In this document: one piece after another, positions 20,121-31,339 of the stretch | How positions within the stretch are numbered: the first letter of the stretch is position 1 | Layout: every line of letters begins with the position of its first letter | Source of the DNA: Buchnera aphidicola (Chaitophorus viminalis) | GTDB taxonomy: Bacteria; Pseudomonadota; Gammaproteobacteria; Enterobacterales; Enterobacteriaceae | Direction: 5' to 3' | DNA length: 64,000 nucleotides | Assembly: GCF_026122795.1 (NCBI RefSeq) | Contig: NZ_JAIWQV010000002.1 | Span: 1-64,000 of the forward strand | Translations under genes and position numbers: made by a program | The notes under the pieces: model-generated | What the model was told of the DNA's origin: nothing | Seen by the model: only the letters and a program-made list of their open reading frames with translations | Database searches by the model: none

Positions 20121-21188
20121 ATGAATAAAAAATTTATATTTCTTGATAGAGATGGAACTTTAATTAAAGAACCTAAATTCGATTGTCAAATTGATTCTTT
20201 AAAAAAATTTCAATTAGAACCTAATGTGATTTCTGTTTTATTAAAATTAAGTAAGTTAAATTATAAATTTATTATGATTACAAATCAAGATGGATTAGGA
20301 AAAACTTTCTCTATACATGATTTTTATTTATATCATAATTTAATGCTTTCAATTTTTTCATCTCAAGGAATTTTTTTTAGTGATGTATTAATATGTCCTC
20401 ATTTTATTCAAGATAATTGTGTATGTCGTAAACCAAAATTTTCTTTATTAAGAAATTGGATTATTAATAAAAAAAAAAAATTTATGAGAAAATGTTTTGT
20501 AATAGGTGATCGTGAATCTGATATGCAATTAGCTAAAAATATTGGAGCAATAGGTTTAAAATATGAAAGAAATAATTTAAATTGGAATGATATTTATAAT
20601 AAAATTATATATAAAAATAGATTTGCTTATATACATAGAAAAACTCTTGAAACTAATGTTTATATTAAAATATTTTTAGATAAAAAGAGAAAAAATTTTA
20701 TAAATACAGGAATATATTTTTTTAATCATATGTTAGAACAAATTTCTATACATTCAAATATTTCTTTTTATATTGATGCAAAAGGCGATATTGATATTGA
20801 TGATCATCATATAGTTGAAGATGTTGCTATTACTTTAGGAAAATGTTTATCTAAATCTTTAAATAAAAAAAAAGGAATTAATAGATATGGATTTACATTA
20901 CCTATGGATGAAAGTATTTCTTCATGTATTTTAGATATTTCTAATAGACCATATTTAAATTTTCAAGCGAAATTTAAATATCAAAAAGTAGGAGATTTAA
21001 GTACTGAAATGATCTATCATTTTTTTTATTCTTTAGTATATTCTATGAAAATTACTTTACATTTAAAATCTAAAGGTTTTAATGATCATCATTGTGCTGA
21101 AAGTTTATTTAAATCTTTTGGAAGAGCATTAGGGCAAGCTATTCAAATAAATGGATTTAATATACCTAGTTCTAAAGGTGTTTTATAA
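20121..21188 (+). CDS. hisB: Bifunctional histidinol phosphatase / IGP dehydratase
   Basis: Two-domain enzyme for steps 6 and 8 of histidine synthesis. 355 residues, the same as E. coli. N-terminal HAD phosphatase (about 1-165): FLDRDGTLI near 6-14 with both nucleophile aspartates, MITNQDGLG near 53, and the zinc loop CPHFIQDNCVCRKP near 91-104. C-terminal imidazoleglycerol-phosphate dehydratase (about 168-355): metal-binding DDHHIVEDVAITLG near 231-244 and DHHCAESLFKSFGRALGQA near 321-339. Stop and hisH start share a base (TAATG). Confidence 0.97.
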   Translation: MNKKFIFLDRDGTLIKEPKFDCQIDSLKKFQLEPNVISVLLKLSKLNYKFIMITNQDGLGKTFSIHDFYLYHNLMLSIFSSQGIFFSDVLICPHFIQDNCVCRKPKFSLLRNWIINKKKKFMRKCFVIGDRESDMQLAKNIGAIGLKYERNNLNWNDIYNKIIYKNRFAYIHRKTLETNVYIKIFLDKKRKNFINTGIYFFNHMLEQISIHSNISFYIDAKGDIDIDDHHIVEDVAITLGKCLSKSLNKKKGINRYGFTLPMDESISSCILDISNRPYLNFQAKFKYQKVGDLSTEMIYHFFYSLVYSMKITLHLKSKGFNDHHCAESLFKSFGRALGQAIQINGFNIPSSKGVL

Positions 21189-21787
21189 TGAATATTGTTA
21201 TCTTAGATCCTGGATTTTCTAATTTATCTTCTATTTATTGGGCAATAAAAAGACTAAAATATAATCCTGTGATTAGCGATAATCCTGACATAATTAGAAA
21301 TTCTGATAAATTAATTTTTCCTGGAATTGGTACTCCACATGCTGTTATGAAAAATTTATTTAATAAAAAATTAATTAAAGTAATTCAAGAATATAAAAAT
21401 CCTATTTTAGGTATTTGTTTAGGAATGCAATTATTTTTTCATTATAGTGAAGAAAGTAAAGATGTATTAATGTTAAATATTTTTAAAAATAAATGTATTT
21501 ATAAATTTAATAATCAAATAATTTTACCTCATATGGGTTGGAATAAAGTTTATTTTAAAAAAAAACATCCATTATTTAAAAATATTTGTAATGGAGAATG
21601 GTTTTATTTTATTCATAGTTATATTTCATTAATTAGTTCTATTACTGTTGCAAAAACTTATTATGGTTCTTTTTTTAGTTCTGCAGTACAACAAGATAAT
21701 TTTTTTGGAGTACAATTTCATCCAGAAAAATCTGGTTTAAAAGGTATGTATTTATTAAAAAATTTTTTAGAGATTAATATTTTATGA
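21188..21787 (+). CDS. hisH: Imidazole glycerol phosphate synthase, glutaminase subunit
   Basis: Class I glutamine amidotransferase that supplies ammonia to HisF. 199 residues (E. coli 196). Catalytic triad visible: Cys in PILGICLGMQLFF near 73-85, and His/Glu in QFHPEKSGLKG near 178-188. FPGIGTP near 38 forms the oxyanion region. One-base overlap with hisB and a four-base ATGA overlap with hisA. Partner of hisF, two genes downstream. Confidence 0.97.
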   Translation: MNIVILDPGFSNLSSIYWAIKRLKYNPVISDNPDIIRNSDKLIFPGIGTPHAVMKNLFNKKLIKVIQEYKNPILGICLGMQLFFHYSEESKDVLMLNIFKNKCIYKFNNQIILPHMGWNKVYFKKKHPLFKNICNGEWFYFIHSYISLISSITVAKTYYGSFFSSAVQQDNFFGVQFHPEKSGLKGMYLLKNFLEINIL

Positions 21788-22530
21788 TTATTCCATCTTT
21801 AGATTTTTATCAAGGTAAAATAGTACGTTTATATCAAGGAAACTATGATTTAAAAAAAATGTATATACAAGATTATTATACATATATACAAGATTGTATA
21901 CAAAATAAAATAAAGAATATACATATAGTAGATTTAGATGGAGCAAAAAATTTTCATAATAAACAAAGTTTTTTATTAAAAGAAATACTTCAAATAAAAA
22001 ATATTAATTTTCAAGTAGGTGGAGGTATTAGAAATAAACAAGATATTGAAAAATTATTTTCTTTAGGTGCAAAAAAAGTAGTAATTGGATCTGCTATTTT
22101 TGAAAAAAAAAATGAAGTAAAGCAATGGATTCAAGAGTATGGAAAAAATTCTATTGTTTTAGCTTTAGATGTTATAGTTCAAAATAATTTTACTGAAGTT
22201 ATAATTTCAGGATGGAAGAAAAATACTGGAAAAGATATTAATGATATTTTAAGTGATTTTTATTTCACTGGTGTAAAAAATATATTATGTACAGATATTA
22301 CGCAAGATGGTACTTTAAATGGTCCTAATATATCTTTATATGAAAGTTTGGTAAAAAAATATCCTCGTATGAATTTTCAATCATCTGGAGGGATTGGAAG
22401 GTTAAAAGATATAATAAATCTTAAAAAAATTGGAATTAAAGATATAATTATTGGAAAAGCTTTTTTAGAAAATAAATTTACTATGACTGAGGCTGTACAA
22501 TGTTGGCAAAAAGAATTATTCCATGTTTAG
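21784..22530 (+). CDS. hisA: ProFAR isomerase (HisA)
   Basis: (Beta/alpha)8-barrel that isomerises ProFAR to PRFAR in histidine synthesis. 248 residues (E. coli 245). Catalytic aspartates lie in IIPSLDF (Asp7) and in [13 protein letters not shown] near 169-181. Phosphate-binding GGGIRN near 79 and SSGGIGRL near 200 are intact. It overlaps the downstream hisF by 31 bases in another frame, larger than the other his overlaps here. Confidence 0.97.
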   Translation: MIIPSLDFYQGKIVRLYQGNYDLKKMYIQDYYTYIQDCIQNKIKNIHIVDLDGAKNFHNKQSFLLKEILQIKNINFQVGGGIRNKQDIEKLFSLGAKKVVIGSAIFEKKNEVKQWIQEYGKNSIVLALDVIVQNNFTEVIISGWKKNTGKDINDILSDFYFTGVKNILCTDITQDGTLNGPNISLYESLVKKYPRMNFQSSGGIGRLKDIINLKKIGIKDIIIGKAFLENKFTMTEAVQCWQKELFHV

Positions 22531-23276
22531 ATGTAAAAAATGGATTAGTAGTTAAAGGTGTTCAATTTAAAAATCATAGAATTATAGGAAATATATTATC
22601 TTTGGTAAAAAGATATATTCAAGAAGGAGCAGATGAATTAGTATTTTATGATATTTCTGCATCTGTTAAAAAAAAATTAGTAAATAAAAATTGGATTTCT
22701 ATGATTGCTGAAGTAATTAATATTCCATTTTGCGTAGCTGGTGGAATTAAAACTCTTAAAGATGCAAAAGAGATTTTTAACTATGGTGCAGATAAAATTT
22801 CTATAAATTCTCATGCTATTAATAATCCTTCTTTAATAACTGAGATTGCAAATAATTTTGGAGTTCAAGCAGTTGTAGTTGGAATTGATTCTTATTTTCA
22901 TAAAATTGAAAAAAAATATTTTGTTCACCAATACACTGGAGATTCTAAATATGAAAAAAAAACAGTTTTAGAAACTTCTAAATGGGTTAAAATTGTACAG
23001 AAATATGGCGCAGGTGAAATTGTTTTAAATTGTATGAATCAAGATGGAGTTAAAAATGGATATGATATTAAACAATTAAGAACAATAAGAAAAGTATGCA
23101 AAGTACCTTTAATTGCTTCTGGCGGAGCTGGACATATAAATCATTTTTATGATGTATTTAAATTTTCAGACGTAGATGGCGCTTTAGCAGCATCTATTTT
23201 TCATGATAATATCATTAATATTAATAAATTAAAAAAATTTTTATCTAGAAAAAACATTGAGATTAGAACATGTTAA
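22500..23276 (+). CDS. hisF: Imidazole glycerol phosphate synthase, cyclase subunit
   Basis: Cyclase barrel that uses HisH-derived ammonia to form imidazole glycerol phosphate and AICAR. 258 residues, as in E. coli. Begins [15 protein letters not shown] with the first catalytic Asp at 11; the second is in [13 protein letters not shown] near 126-138. [11 protein letters not shown] near 80 and [11 protein letters not shown] near 203-213 bind phosphate. The start sits inside the end of hisA and the stop overlaps hisI by 7 bases. Confidence 0.97.
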   Translation: MLAKRIIPCLDVKNGLVVKGVQFKNHRIIGNILSLVKRYIQEGADELVFYDISASVKKKLVNKNWISMIAEVINIPFCVAGGIKTLKDAKEIFNYGADKISINSHAINNPSLITEIANNFGVQAVVVGIDSYFHKIEKKYFVHQYTGDSKYEKKTVLETSKWVKIVQKYGAGEIVLNCMNQDGVKNGYDIKQLRTIRKVCKVPLIASGGAGHINHFYDVFKFSDVDGALAASIFHDNIININKLKKFLSRKNIEIRTC

Positions 23277-23884
23277 CTATTAATCAAATTTCCGAATTAA
23301 ACTGGAAAAAAGTAAATCAATTAATTCCAATTATTGTACAAGATATATCTTCTAATGAAATTTTAATGCATGGATATGTAAATCAAGAATCACTATTAAT
23401 TACATTAAAAAAAAAAAAAATAACTTTTTTTTCTAGAACTAAAAATCGTTTATGGACTAAAGGTGAAACTTCTAAAAATTATTTAAAAGTCATTAATATT
23501 ATTCCTGATTGTGATAAAGATAGTTTATTAGCTTTGGTTCAACCTATAGGTAATACATGTCATTTAAATAACAAAAGTTGTTTCCAAAATAAAAAAAATA
23601 TAAACATTTCTTTTATTTTAGAATTAGAACGTATTTTAAAAAATTATAAAAATAACAATAATAATACTTCATATACAAGTAATTTATATAAAAAAGGAAT
23701 TAATAAAATTTCTCAAAAAATTGGAGAAGAAGCAGTAGAATTAGTAATTGCTGCAGTAAATCAAGATAAAAAAAATGTTTTCGAAGAATGTGCAGATTTA
23801 ATGTATCATATATTAGTTTTATTTAGTTATATTGATATAAAATTTATTGATTTAATTAAAGTTTTAAAAAAAAGAAATACTTAA
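23270..23884 (+). CDS. hisI: Bifunctional PR-AMP cyclohydrolase / PR-ATP pyrophosphatase
   Basis: HisIE fusion for steps 2 and 3 of histidine synthesis. 204 residues (E. coli 203). N-terminal HisI domain (about 1-110): [10 protein letters not shown] near 34, [16 protein letters not shown] near 55-70, and zinc-binding cysteines in DCDKDS and CHLNNKSC near 84-105. C-terminal HisE domain (about 115-204): metal-binding [13 protein letters not shown] near 149-161 and [14 protein letters not shown] near 170-183. A 14-base A run begins at 23407. Last gene of the his operon; gnd follows after 121 bases. Confidence 0.97.
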   Translation: MLTINQISELNWKKVNQLIPIIVQDISSNEILMHGYVNQESLLITLKKKKITFFSRTKNRLWTKGETSKNYLKVINIIPDCDKDSLLALVQPIGNTCHLNNKSCFQNKKNINISFILELERILKNYKNNNNNTSYTSNLYKKGINKISQKIGEEAVELVIAAVNQDKKNVFEECADLMYHILVLFSYIDIKFIDLIKVLKKRNT

Positions 23885-24005
23885 AAATTTTTAAATAAAA
23901 TATTTATAAGTTTTTTAATTGTGTTTAATGTTATTTATATAACAATTCTATATAATTTTTTTTTCAAAAATAGTATATGTTTAAATTATATTTAGGAGAA
24001 TTTGT

Positions 24006-25421
24006 ATGTCTTTACAAAAAATTGGTGTAATAGGAATGGCAGTTATGGGAAAAAATTTAGCTTTAAATATAGAAAGTAAAGGATATACTGTTTCTATTTT
24101 TAATAGATCCAAAATAAAAACTAAAGAAGTAATATTAAATAATAAAAATAAAAATCTGATACCATTTTTTACAATTAAAGATTTTGTATTATCTTTAAAT
24201 AGACCGAGAATAATTTTATTAATGGTACAGTCTGGAATAGCAACAGATTCCACTATTGAATCTATTATTCCTTATTTAGATTCAGAAGATATTTTAATTG
24301 ATGGTGGTAATAGTTTTTATCAAGATACTATAAAACGTCATTCTTTATTACTTAAGAAGAAAATACATTTTTTTGGAGTAGGAATTTCTGGTGGTGAAGA
24401 AGGTGCATTGAAAGGTCCAGCAATTATGCCAGGTGGAAATAAAGTAGTTTATAAAAAAATATCTTCTTTATTTAAAAAAATTTCTGCAAAAACAAAAAAT
24501 AATGAACCATGTGTTAGTTATATTGGAGTAGATGGTTCTGGTCATTATGTTAAAATGGTGCATAATGGAATTGAATATGGAGATATGCAATTAATTTCTG
24601 AATCTTATTTGATTTTAAAAAGATCTTTAAATTTAAATAACAAACAAATTTCTAAAATTTTTTCTAATTGGAATAAAGGTGAATTAAAAAGTTATTTAAT
24701 TGAAATTACTAGAGATATTTTTTTAAAAAAAAATTCTTCTGGAAAATATTTAATAGATTTAATATTAGATAAAGCTAATAATAAAGGTACAGGAAAATGG
24801 ACAAGTCAAAGTGCATTAAATTTAGGAGAACCTTTATCTTTAATCACACAATCTGTATTTTTTAGATATTTATCTTCTTTAAAAAATCAAAGATTAAAAG
24901 CTTCTAAAATTCTTTATGGCCCTAATTTTTGTGAAGATATTTATAACAAAGAAGACTTTATTGAAAATGTTAGACGTTCTTTATATTTTGGAAAAATTAT
25001 TTCTTATGCTCAAGGATTTTCTCAGTTAAAAAAAGCTTCAAAAGTGTATAATTGGAATTTAAATTATTCTAAAATTGCAAAAATTTTTCGTGCAGGATGT
25101 ATTATTAGAGCTGATTTTTTAAAAGAAATTATTTATGCGTATCAAAAAAATAATAATTTAGAAAATTTATTATTATCTTCATATTTTACAAAAATTTCTA
25201 ATGAATATCAAAGATCTTTAAGACATATTGTATCTTATTCTGTAATGAATGGTATACCAATTCCAGCATTTTCTTCTGCAATTTCTTATTATGATTCTTA
25301 TAGATCACCTATATTGCCAGCAAATTTATTACAAGCTCAAAGAGATTATTTTGGAGCTCATACTTATTCTAGAATTGATAAAAAAGGTATTTTTCATACA
25401 AATTGGACAAATAAAAAATAA
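24006..25421 (+). CDS. gnd: 6-phosphogluconate dehydrogenase
   Basis: Oxidises 6-phosphogluconate to ribulose 5-phosphate with NADPH production. 471 residues (E. coli 468). NADP-binding [17 protein letters not shown] near 6-22, GGNSFYQDT near 101, [19 protein letters not shown] near 128-146 and [18 protein letters not shown] near 182-199 are intact; [13 protein letters not shown] near 259. AGGAG site 5 bases before the ATG. It follows the his operon, as in E. coli and other Buchnera; in this genome it is then followed by the inverted leu cluster. Confidence 0.97.
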   Translation: MSLQKIGVIGMAVMGKNLALNIESKGYTVSIFNRSKIKTKEVILNNKNKNLIPFFTIKDFVLSLNRPRIILLMVQSGIATDSTIESIIPYLDSEDILIDGGNSFYQDTIKRHSLLLKKKIHFFGVGISGGEEGALKGPAIMPGGNKVVYKKISSLFKKISAKTKNNEPCVSYIGVDGSGHYVKMVHNGIEYGDMQLISESYLILKRSLNLNNKQISKIFSNWNKGELKSYLIEITRDIFLKKNSSGKYLIDLILDKANNKGTGKWTSQSALNLGEPLSLITQSVFFRYLSSLKNQRLKASKILYGPNFCEDIYNKEDFIENVRRSLYFGKIISYAQGFSQLKKASKVYNWNLNYSKIAKIFRAGCIIRADFLKEIIYAYQKNNNLENLLLSSYFTKISNEYQRSLRHIVSYSVMNGIPIPAFSSAISYYDSYRSPILPANLLQAQRDYFGAHTYSRIDKKGIFHTNWTNKK

Positions 25422-25549
25422 TTTTATATAAAAATTTAGATTATAATTTAAGATAAATTATTTTTCAAATAAAGATTAATTTAATAGTAATTTTTATATT
25501 TTTAAAATATTTTTAAAAATTTTTAATTATATTATGTTACTTATTCAGT

Positions 25550-25596
25550 AACCTTCTTAGAAAAATTTTATTATAATTCATCTAAGAAGGTTTTTA
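25550..25596 (+). terminator. Rho-independent terminator after gnd
   Basis: 12-bp perfect stem AACCTTCTTAGA (25550-25561) with TCTAAGAAGGTT (25581-25592), 19-base loop, then a run of five T (25591-25595). The T run lies on the plus-strand side, so it fits gnd; on the minus strand no U tract follows, though the stem may also hinder read-through from leuA. Confidence 0.75.
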
Positions 25597-25606
25597 ATTG
25601 AAAAGA

Positions 25607-27139
25607 TTATATTTTTTTTTTGATTTGTTTAAATTTTAAAATGTTATTTAAAATATTAATTATACTTTCAACAGAAGCTTGTATAATGTCTTGTGATGTA
25701 TAATTTCCATAAAATATTTCATTTTTATATTTAGCTATTATATTTACTTTTCCTAAAATTTTTTTATTTTTTTTTATAGATTTAATTTTAAATTTTTTAA
25801 GTAAAAATTTTATTTTAGTAATTTTTTTTAATGCTTTATATATTCCATAAATTATTCCATTTTTTGTATAAATTTTACTTTTATGCGTGATTGCATTATA
25901 CAAAACTTGAATATAAATATTTGTTTTATTAACAGATTTTGAAGAAAAAGAGATATTTTTTAAAACAAGAGTATTTTTTTTTATAGAATATTTTTTTATA
26001 AAAGCTAGTTTTTGTAAATCATAATCAAAAATTTGACCTTTTTTATCAGCTAATATTAAAAATTTTTTATATAATTTTTTTAAGTTATAATCTTTTTCAG
26101 TATATCCCATTTCTTGCATTCTATTTTTAACTGCAGCTCTACCAGAACGAGATGTTAAATTAAATTTAATTTTTTTTAATCCAATATCTTTTGGAGACAT
26201 GATTTCATAATTTTTTCTATTTTTTATAACTCCATCTTGATGAATACCAGAAGAATGAGCAAATGCATTTGAACCAATTATAGCTTTATTAATAGGAATA
26301 GAAATATTACATATTTTGCTAATAATTTTACTTGTTTGATAAATTTCTTTATGTTTTATTTCAGTAAAAAAATTTAACATTTTTTGTCTTGTTTTGATAG
26401 TCATTATTACTTCTTCTAATGCTGCATTTCCTGCTCTTTCACCAATTCCAGTTATTGTACCTTCAATTTGACGAGCTCCAGCTTGAATAGCAGAAATAGA
26501 ATTACCTACAGCCATTCCCAAATCATTATGACAATGTACTGATATTATTGCTTGATCAATATTAGGAACACGTTTAAATAATTCTGAAATGATTTTACTG
26601 AATTCATTTGGAATAGTATATCCTACGGTATCTGGAATATTGATTGTTTTTACACCGTTTTTTATTAATGATTCTACAATTAAACATAAATTATCTATAG
26701 ATGTTCTTCCAGCATCTTCACATGAAAATTCTATATCGTCAGTATATTTTTTAGCTAATTGAATAGATTTTATAGCCATATCTTGAATTTCTTGAAAATT
26801 TTTTTTTAATTTAGATTCTATATGTAATTTAGATGTTCCTAAAAATAAATGAATTCTAAAATGATTTAATTTAGACATTGCTTGTGCAGCAATTTTTATA
26901 TCTTTTTCTATACATCTAGCTAAACTACATACAGTACTGTTTTTTATTTTTTTACAGATTTCTTGTACAGATTTAAAATCTCCTGGAGAAGATATGGGAA
27001 ATCCAGCTTCTATAATATCAACATTCATTTTTTCTAAAGCTAAAGCAATTTCAATTTTTTCTTGAGTATTTAAACTAGATTGAAGAGATTGTTCTCCATC
27101 ACGTAGAGTGGTATCAAAAATAATAATTTTGTCTTTCAT
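25607..27139 (-). CDS. leuA: 2-isopropylmalate synthase
   Basis: First committed step of leucine synthesis: condenses acetyl-CoA with 2-ketoisovalerate. 510 residues (E. coli 523). Motifs: [14 protein letters not shown] near 5-18, [14 protein letters not shown] near 97, [14 protein letters not shown] near 201-214 with the metal-binding His pair, and [14 protein letters not shown] near 287-300. The C-terminal half, which holds the leucine-sensing domain, is present but divergent. It is last in a permuted leuB-leuC-leuD-leuA order, 115 bases after leuD, with its own upstream palindrome (27150-27165). Confidence 0.96.
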   Translation of the reverse strand: MKDKIIIFDTTLRDGEQSLQSSLNTQEKIEIALALEKMNVDIIEAGFPISSPGDFKSVQEICKKIKNSTVCSLARCIEKDIKIAAQAMSKLNHFRIHLFLGTSKLHIESKLKKNFQEIQDMAIKSIQLAKKYTDDIEFSCEDAGRTSIDNLCLIVESLIKNGVKTINIPDTVGYTIPNEFSKIISELFKRVPNIDQAIISVHCHNDLGMAVGNSISAIQAGARQIEGTITGIGERAGNAALEEVIMTIKTRQKMLNFFTEIKHKEIYQTSKIISKICNISIPINKAIIGSNAFAHSSGIHQDGVIKNRKNYEIMSPKDIGLKKIKFNLTSRSGRAAVKNRMQEMGYTEKDYNLKKLYKKFLILADKKGQIFDYDLQKLAFIKKYSIKKNTLVLKNISFSSKSVNKTNIYIQVLYNAITHKSKIYTKNGIIYGIYKALKKITKIKFLLKKFKIKSIKKNKKILGKVNIIAKYKNEIFYGNYTSQDIIQASVESIINILNNILKFKQIKKKI

Positions 27140-27149
27140 TTTTTTTCTT

Positions 27150-27165
27150 ATATAACATGTTATAT
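27150..27165. promoter_or_regulatory. 16-bp perfect palindrome upstream of leuA
   Basis: ATATAACATGTTATAT ends 10 bases from the leuA start, immediately upstream of the AAGA-rich ribosome-binding stretch, in the 115-base leuD-leuA gap. It could be an operator or a short RNA hairpin acting on leuA, or a chance A/T palindrome. Confidence 0.3.
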
Positions 27166-27254
27166 TTATTAAATATGCAAATTCTTAAAGTATATAAAAA
27201 AGTAATTTTTTTAATTTAATTTTATATTTTAGAATTTTTTATTTTATATTTAAA

Positions 27255-27878
27255 TTAAGAGTATAATTTTCTATTTTTTAAATATTTAGGTTGATTATTT
27301 TTTTCATAATTTATAATATTTTTAATATATTTAAGTGTTAAATCAATATTATCTAATCCATATAATAATTTTAGACGATATTTTTGATCAATTTTAAATA
27401 TGTATTCTATATCTTGTATAATTATTTTATTTTTTATAAGATTAACTGTACATTTGTTGGTTTTTTCTTTTTCAATTAATAATATTATTTTTTGAATTTT
27501 TTTTTCAGGTAATTTAATTAATAATAAATTATTATTAATTGAATTATTATAAAAAATATCTGAAAATTTAGATGCAATAATTACTTTAAAACCATAATCT
27601 ATTAAAGCCCATACTGCATGTTCTCTAGATGATCCACATCCAAAGTTTTTTCCTGTAATTAATATGCTTGAATTTTGATATATTTTTTTATTTAATATAA
27701 ATTTTTTATTGGTTTTGTGTTTTTTATTATTTAAAAATCTCCAATTATAAAAAAGATTTTTTCCAAATCCAATTTTTGTAGTTTTTTTTAAAAATTGTTT
27801 GGGTATGATAATATCTGTGTCAATATTAATAATATTTATAGGAACAATAATTCCAGTATGTATAGTAAATTTTTTCAT
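27255..27878 (-). CDS. leuD: Isopropylmalate isomerase small subunit
   Basis: Small subunit of the aconitase-family isomerase converting 2- to 3-isopropylmalate. 207 residues (E. coli 201). [12 protein letters not shown] near 20-31, [20 protein letters not shown] near 74-93 and [18 protein letters not shown] near 101-118 are the family signatures. Its start overlaps the leuC stop by four bases (ATGA type), so the two subunits are translationally coupled. The C-terminus is lysine/asparagine-rich. Confidence 0.97.
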   Translation of the reverse strand: MKKFTIHTGIIVPINIINIDTDIIIPKQFLKKTTKIGFGKNLFYNWRFLNNKKHKTNKKFILNKKIYQNSSILITGKNFGCGSSREHAVWALIDYGFKVIIASKFSDIFYNNSINNNLLLIKLPEKKIQKIILLIEKEKTNKCTVNLIKNKIIIQDIEYIFKIDQKYRLKLLYGLDNIDLTLKYIKNIINYEKNNQPKYLKNRKLYS

Positions 27879-29290
27879 AAAATATTATTCTCACGATAAA
27901 TTTTTCTAACATCTATAAAAAAACCAAATATTGCAGCTGCTGCAGCCATAGAAGGACTCATTAAATGTGTTCTTCCTCCTCTTCCTTGTCTACCTTCAAA
28001 GTTTCTATTACTAGTAGATGCACATCTTTCTTTATAATTTAATCGATCTTTATTCATTCCTAAACACATTGAACATCCTGGATTTCTCCATTCAAAACCA
28101 GATTTAATAAAGATTTTACTTAATCCCTCTTTTTCTGCTTGTATTTTTACTGAATTAGATCCTGGTACAATAATAGCTTTTACATTTGAATGTACTTTTT
28201 TATTTTTAACAATTTTAGCTACTTCTCTTAAATCTTCAATTCTAGAATTGGTACATGATCCTATAAAGACTTTATCAACAGTTATTTTTTTTAAATAAGA
28301 ATTTTCTTTAATTCCCATATATTTAAAAGATTTTTTAGCTGTTTTTTGACTACTTTTATCTAAAAAATTTTTTATTTTCGGTGTTTTTTTATCAATAGAA
28401 ATTATTTGATCTAAATTAGTTCCCCATGTAATTTGAGGTGCTAAAAAAGAGATATCTATATAAAAATTTTTATCAAAATAAGCATCTTTATCAGATTTTA
28501 ATGTATTCCAATGTTTTATAGATTTTTCCCAATCTTTTCCTTTAGGTGAAAATTTTGTATTTTTTAAATAATTAAAAGTAGTTTGATCAGGTTGTATTAA
28601 ACCAGATTTAGCACCCATTTCAATAGCCATATTACAAATTGTCATTCTTTCTTCCATAGTAAAATTTTTAATAATTTTACCACAAAATTCAATTACGTAA
28701 CCTGAACCTCCTGATGATCCAATTTTTTTAATAATATATAAAATGATATCTTTGGCCATAATTCCTGGTTTTCGAATACCATTTATTTCAATTTTCATAT
28801 TTTTAAATTTATTTTGTTGTATTGTTTGTGTAGCTAAAACATGTTCTACTTCTGATGTTCCTATTCCAAAAGATAAAGCTCCAAATGCTCCATTAGTAGA
28901 TGTATGTGAATCTCCACAAACTACTGTCATTCCAGGTAATATCATACCTTGTTCAGGAGCAATCACATGAACAATTCCTTGTTTTTTATGTAATATATCA
29001 TATAATGGTATATTTGAATTTTTACAATTTTTAATTAATTGTTTCATTTGTATTTCTGCTGTTTTTCCAGAATCAGAAATATCTTTTTTTAGAGTAGAAA
29101 CATTATGATCCATTGTAGCAAAAGTTTTATCAGGTCTACGTACTTTTCTATTTTTTATTTTTAATTCATAAAATGCTTGTGGAGATGTTACCTCATGAAT
29201 TAAATGTAAATCGATATATATAATAGATTCTTTATTTTTTGTTGGAATCAAATGAGAATCATATATTTTTTGATAAAGAGTTTTTTTCAT
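27875..29290 (-). CDS. leuC: Isopropylmalate isomerase large subunit
   Basis: Large, iron-sulfur subunit of isopropylmalate isomerase. 471 residues (E. coli 466). [20 protein letters not shown] near 124-143, and the cluster cysteines in FIGSCTNSR near 346-354 and GCSMCLGMN near 408-416 are present, as is [18 protein letters not shown] near 439-456. It follows leuB by 2 bases and overlaps leuD by 4, so leuB-leuC-leuD read as one operon on the minus strand. Confidence 0.97.
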   Translation of the reverse strand: MKKTLYQKIYDSHLIPTKNKESIIYIDLHLIHEVTSPQAFYELKIKNRKVRRPDKTFATMDHNVSTLKKDISDSGKTAEIQMKQLIKNCKNSNIPLYDILHKKQGIVHVIAPEQGMILPGMTVVCGDSHTSTNGAFGALSFGIGTSEVEHVLATQTIQQNKFKNMKIEINGIRKPGIMAKDIILYIIKKIGSSGGSGYVIEFCGKIIKNFTMEERMTICNMAIEMGAKSGLIQPDQTTFNYLKNTKFSPKGKDWEKSIKHWNTLKSDKDAYFDKNFYIDISFLAPQITWGTNLDQIISIDKKTPKIKNFLDKSSQKTAKKSFKYMGIKENSYLKKITVDKVFIGSCTNSRIEDLREVAKIVKNKKVHSNVKAIIVPGSNSVKIQAEKEGLSKIFIKSGFEWRNPGCSMCLGMNKDRLNYKERCASTSNRNFEGRQGRGGRTHLMSPSMAAAAAIFGFFIDVRKIYRENNIL

Positions 29291-29292
29291 AT

Positions 29293-30384
29293 TTATAATT
29301 CCTCAAGAAATGATTTTACAATTTCATTACCCATTTTTTCAGTTGTTACAAAGTTTTTATCATTAGAAATATCATATGTTCTAAATCCTTTTAATAAAGT
29401 TTTATGTATTGCAAGATTAATTAAATTTGAAATAGAATTCATTTTAAAACTATGTTTAATTAACATAGATAAAGATAAAATTTGAGCAATAGGATTAGCA
29501 AGATTTTTTCCTTGAATATCAGGAGCAGTCCCTCCTGCTGGTTCATATAATCCAAAATTTTTTATGTTAAAACTTGCAGAAGGAAGCATTCCTATGGAAC
29601 CAGTTAAAATTCCGCATTCATCTGAAATAACATCTCCAATTAAATTTGGACATAAAATAACATCAAATTGATATGGATTTTTAATTATTTGCATAACAGC
29701 GTTATCAAAATATAAATGAGATAAATGTACTTTAGGATATTTTTTAGAAATTTCGTTAATAGTTTTTCTCCATAGTTTAGACGTATATAAAACGTTTGCT
29801 TTATCTATTGAAGTGACTTTACATTTTCTTTTTAACGCTTCTTTAAAAGCTATTTTTGCAATTCTTTTAATTTCATATTTATGATAAATAGCAGTATCTA
29901 TAGCGTAATGCATATTTTCTTTATGAATTTCTTGAGAAGGTTTTCCAAAATAAATACCTCCAGTAAGTTCTCGAATACATAAAATATCAAATCCATTTTT
30001 TATATTATTTGTTTTTAATGGAGATAAATAATTTAATTTTTTATATAAAATTGCAGGTCTTAAATTTACAAACAAATTAAAATATTTTCTAAGAGGTAAT
30101 AAAGATGCAATCTCTGGTCTTTCTTTTGAAGGTAGTGTATCCCATTTTGGTCCTCCTACAGATCCTAATAATATAGCATCAGATTTTTTACATCCTAATA
30201 AAGTTTTTTTAGGTAATGCAGTACCATGTTTTTCAATAGCAATTCCTCCTATGTCATATTCTGAAGTTATGATGTTAATACAAAGTTTTGTTTGAAGTAT
30301 TTTAATAATTTTATAAGTTTCTTGCATAACTTCTGGTCCAATTCCATCTCCTGGTAATATTGCTATTTTATATTTTTTATGCAT
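29293..30384 (-). CDS. leuB: 3-isopropylmalate dehydrogenase
   Basis: NAD-dependent oxidative decarboxylation of 3-isopropylmalate. 363 residues, as in E. coli. [14 protein letters not shown] near 9-22, [11 protein letters not shown] near 72, FVNLRPA near 104, the catalytic Tyr in [12 protein letters not shown] near 139-150, and [11 protein letters not shown] near 262 with [13 protein letters not shown] near 279-291 are intact. First gene of the chromosomal leuBCDA cluster. The 272 bases between its start and the divergent dcd start contain no gene and should carry both promoters. No plasmid replication gene (repA) is visible next to it. Confidence 0.97.
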   Translation of the reverse strand: MHKKYKIAILPGDGIGPEVMQETYKIIKILQTKLCINIITSEYDIGGIAIEKHGTALPKKTLLGCKKSDAILLGSVGGPKWDTLPSKERPEIASLLPLRKYFNLFVNLRPAILYKKLNYLSPLKTNNIKNGFDILCIRELTGGIYFGKPSQEIHKENMHYAIDTAIYHKYEIKRIAKIAFKEALKRKCKVTSIDKANVLYTSKLWRKTINEISKKYPKVHLSHLYFDNAVMQIIKNPYQFDVILCPNLIGDVISDECGILTGSIGMLPSASFNIKNFGLYEPAGGTAPDIQGKNLANPIAQILSLSMLIKHSFKMNSISNLINLAIHKTLLKGFRTYDISNDKNFVTTEKMGNEIVKSFLEEL

Positions 30385-30656
30385 ATTTTTTTCCGTATAA
30401 TATAATTTATAATCTTAATATTATTATTTAAATATGATTGATCGTATCATATAAATAAATAGTTTAAAACTTTTGAAAGATAACTTTTAAAAAAAAATTT
30501 ATAAATAAAATAAATATTTTTTTATTTTTTTTTTATTGTAAAATAAATATTTAATTTCGTATAAAATTTTTATTAATATTTAAAATATTTTTGAGATATA
30601 ATAATTTGATAAAGATGTTTTAACTAAAAATTTTTTATTTAAAAAGAGTATATAAT

Positions 30657-31238
30657 ATGAGATTATGTGATGAAGATATTAAAAAATGGATTTTAAAAAA
30701 AAAGTTAATTATTACTCCTACTCCTAATATGAAAAAAATTCATGGAGCAACTATTGATATACGTTTAAGTAATAAATTTAGAATTTTTAAAAAATCTCAT
30801 GATGCTATTATAGATTTAAATAAATCTTCTGAAAATATTAAAAGTGTTTTAAAAAAAAATATTAGTGATGAAATTTGTATTGCTGATAATAAATCTTTTA
30901 TTTTAAAACCAAAAAATTTTGCATTAGCCTTAACAATAGAAAAAATATCTATGCCTAATAATTTAGTTGGATGGTTAGATGGTCGTTCTTCTTTAGCTAG
31001 ATTAGGATTAATGATTCATATGACTTCGCATAGAATTGATCCAGGTTGGAATGGAAAAATTGTTTTAGAATTATTTAATGCAGGAAATTTTATTTTAGCT
31101 CTAACTCCAGGGATGTTTATTGCAGCTTTAAGTTTTGAAATTTTATCTGGTTTTTCTAGTAAACCTTATAATTATAAAAATAGATCTAAATATTTTAATC
31201 AAGAAAGTATTATTTCTAGTTTGATATATAAAGAATAA
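30657..31238 (+). CDS. dcd: dCTP deaminase
   Basis: Deaminates dCTP to dUTP, the main route to thymidylate in enterobacteria. 193 residues, as in E. coli. MRLCDEDIKKWI at the N-terminus, GATIDIRLSNKF near 29-40, and the nucleotide/catalytic blocks DGRSSLARLGL near 109-119 and HRIDPGWNGKIVLELFN near 126-142 are intact. Followed by metG after about 100 bases, the usual neighbour in Buchnera; on the other side the leu cluster is inserted instead of gnd. Confidence 0.97.
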   Translation: MRLCDEDIKKWILKKKLIITPTPNMKKIHGATIDIRLSNKFRIFKKSHDAIIDLNKSSENIKSVLKKNISDEICIADNKSFILKPKNFALALTIEKISMPNNLVGWLDGRSSLARLGLMIHMTSHRIDPGWNGKIVLELFNAGNFILALTPGMFIAALSFEILSGFSSKPYNYKNRSKYFNQESIISSLIYKE

Positions 31239-31339
31239 AATTTTAAATATGTAATATAAATATTAAAAAAAATAGTTTATATAAGATATATTTTTTTATA
31301 AAAAATATTAATTTTATGTATATATTTGGAATCAATATT

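Noticed and set aside
25550-25596. The gnd-leuA hairpin as the leu operon terminator
   Set aside because: The T run follows the stem only on the plus strand, so it serves gnd; minus-strand function is possible but unsupported.
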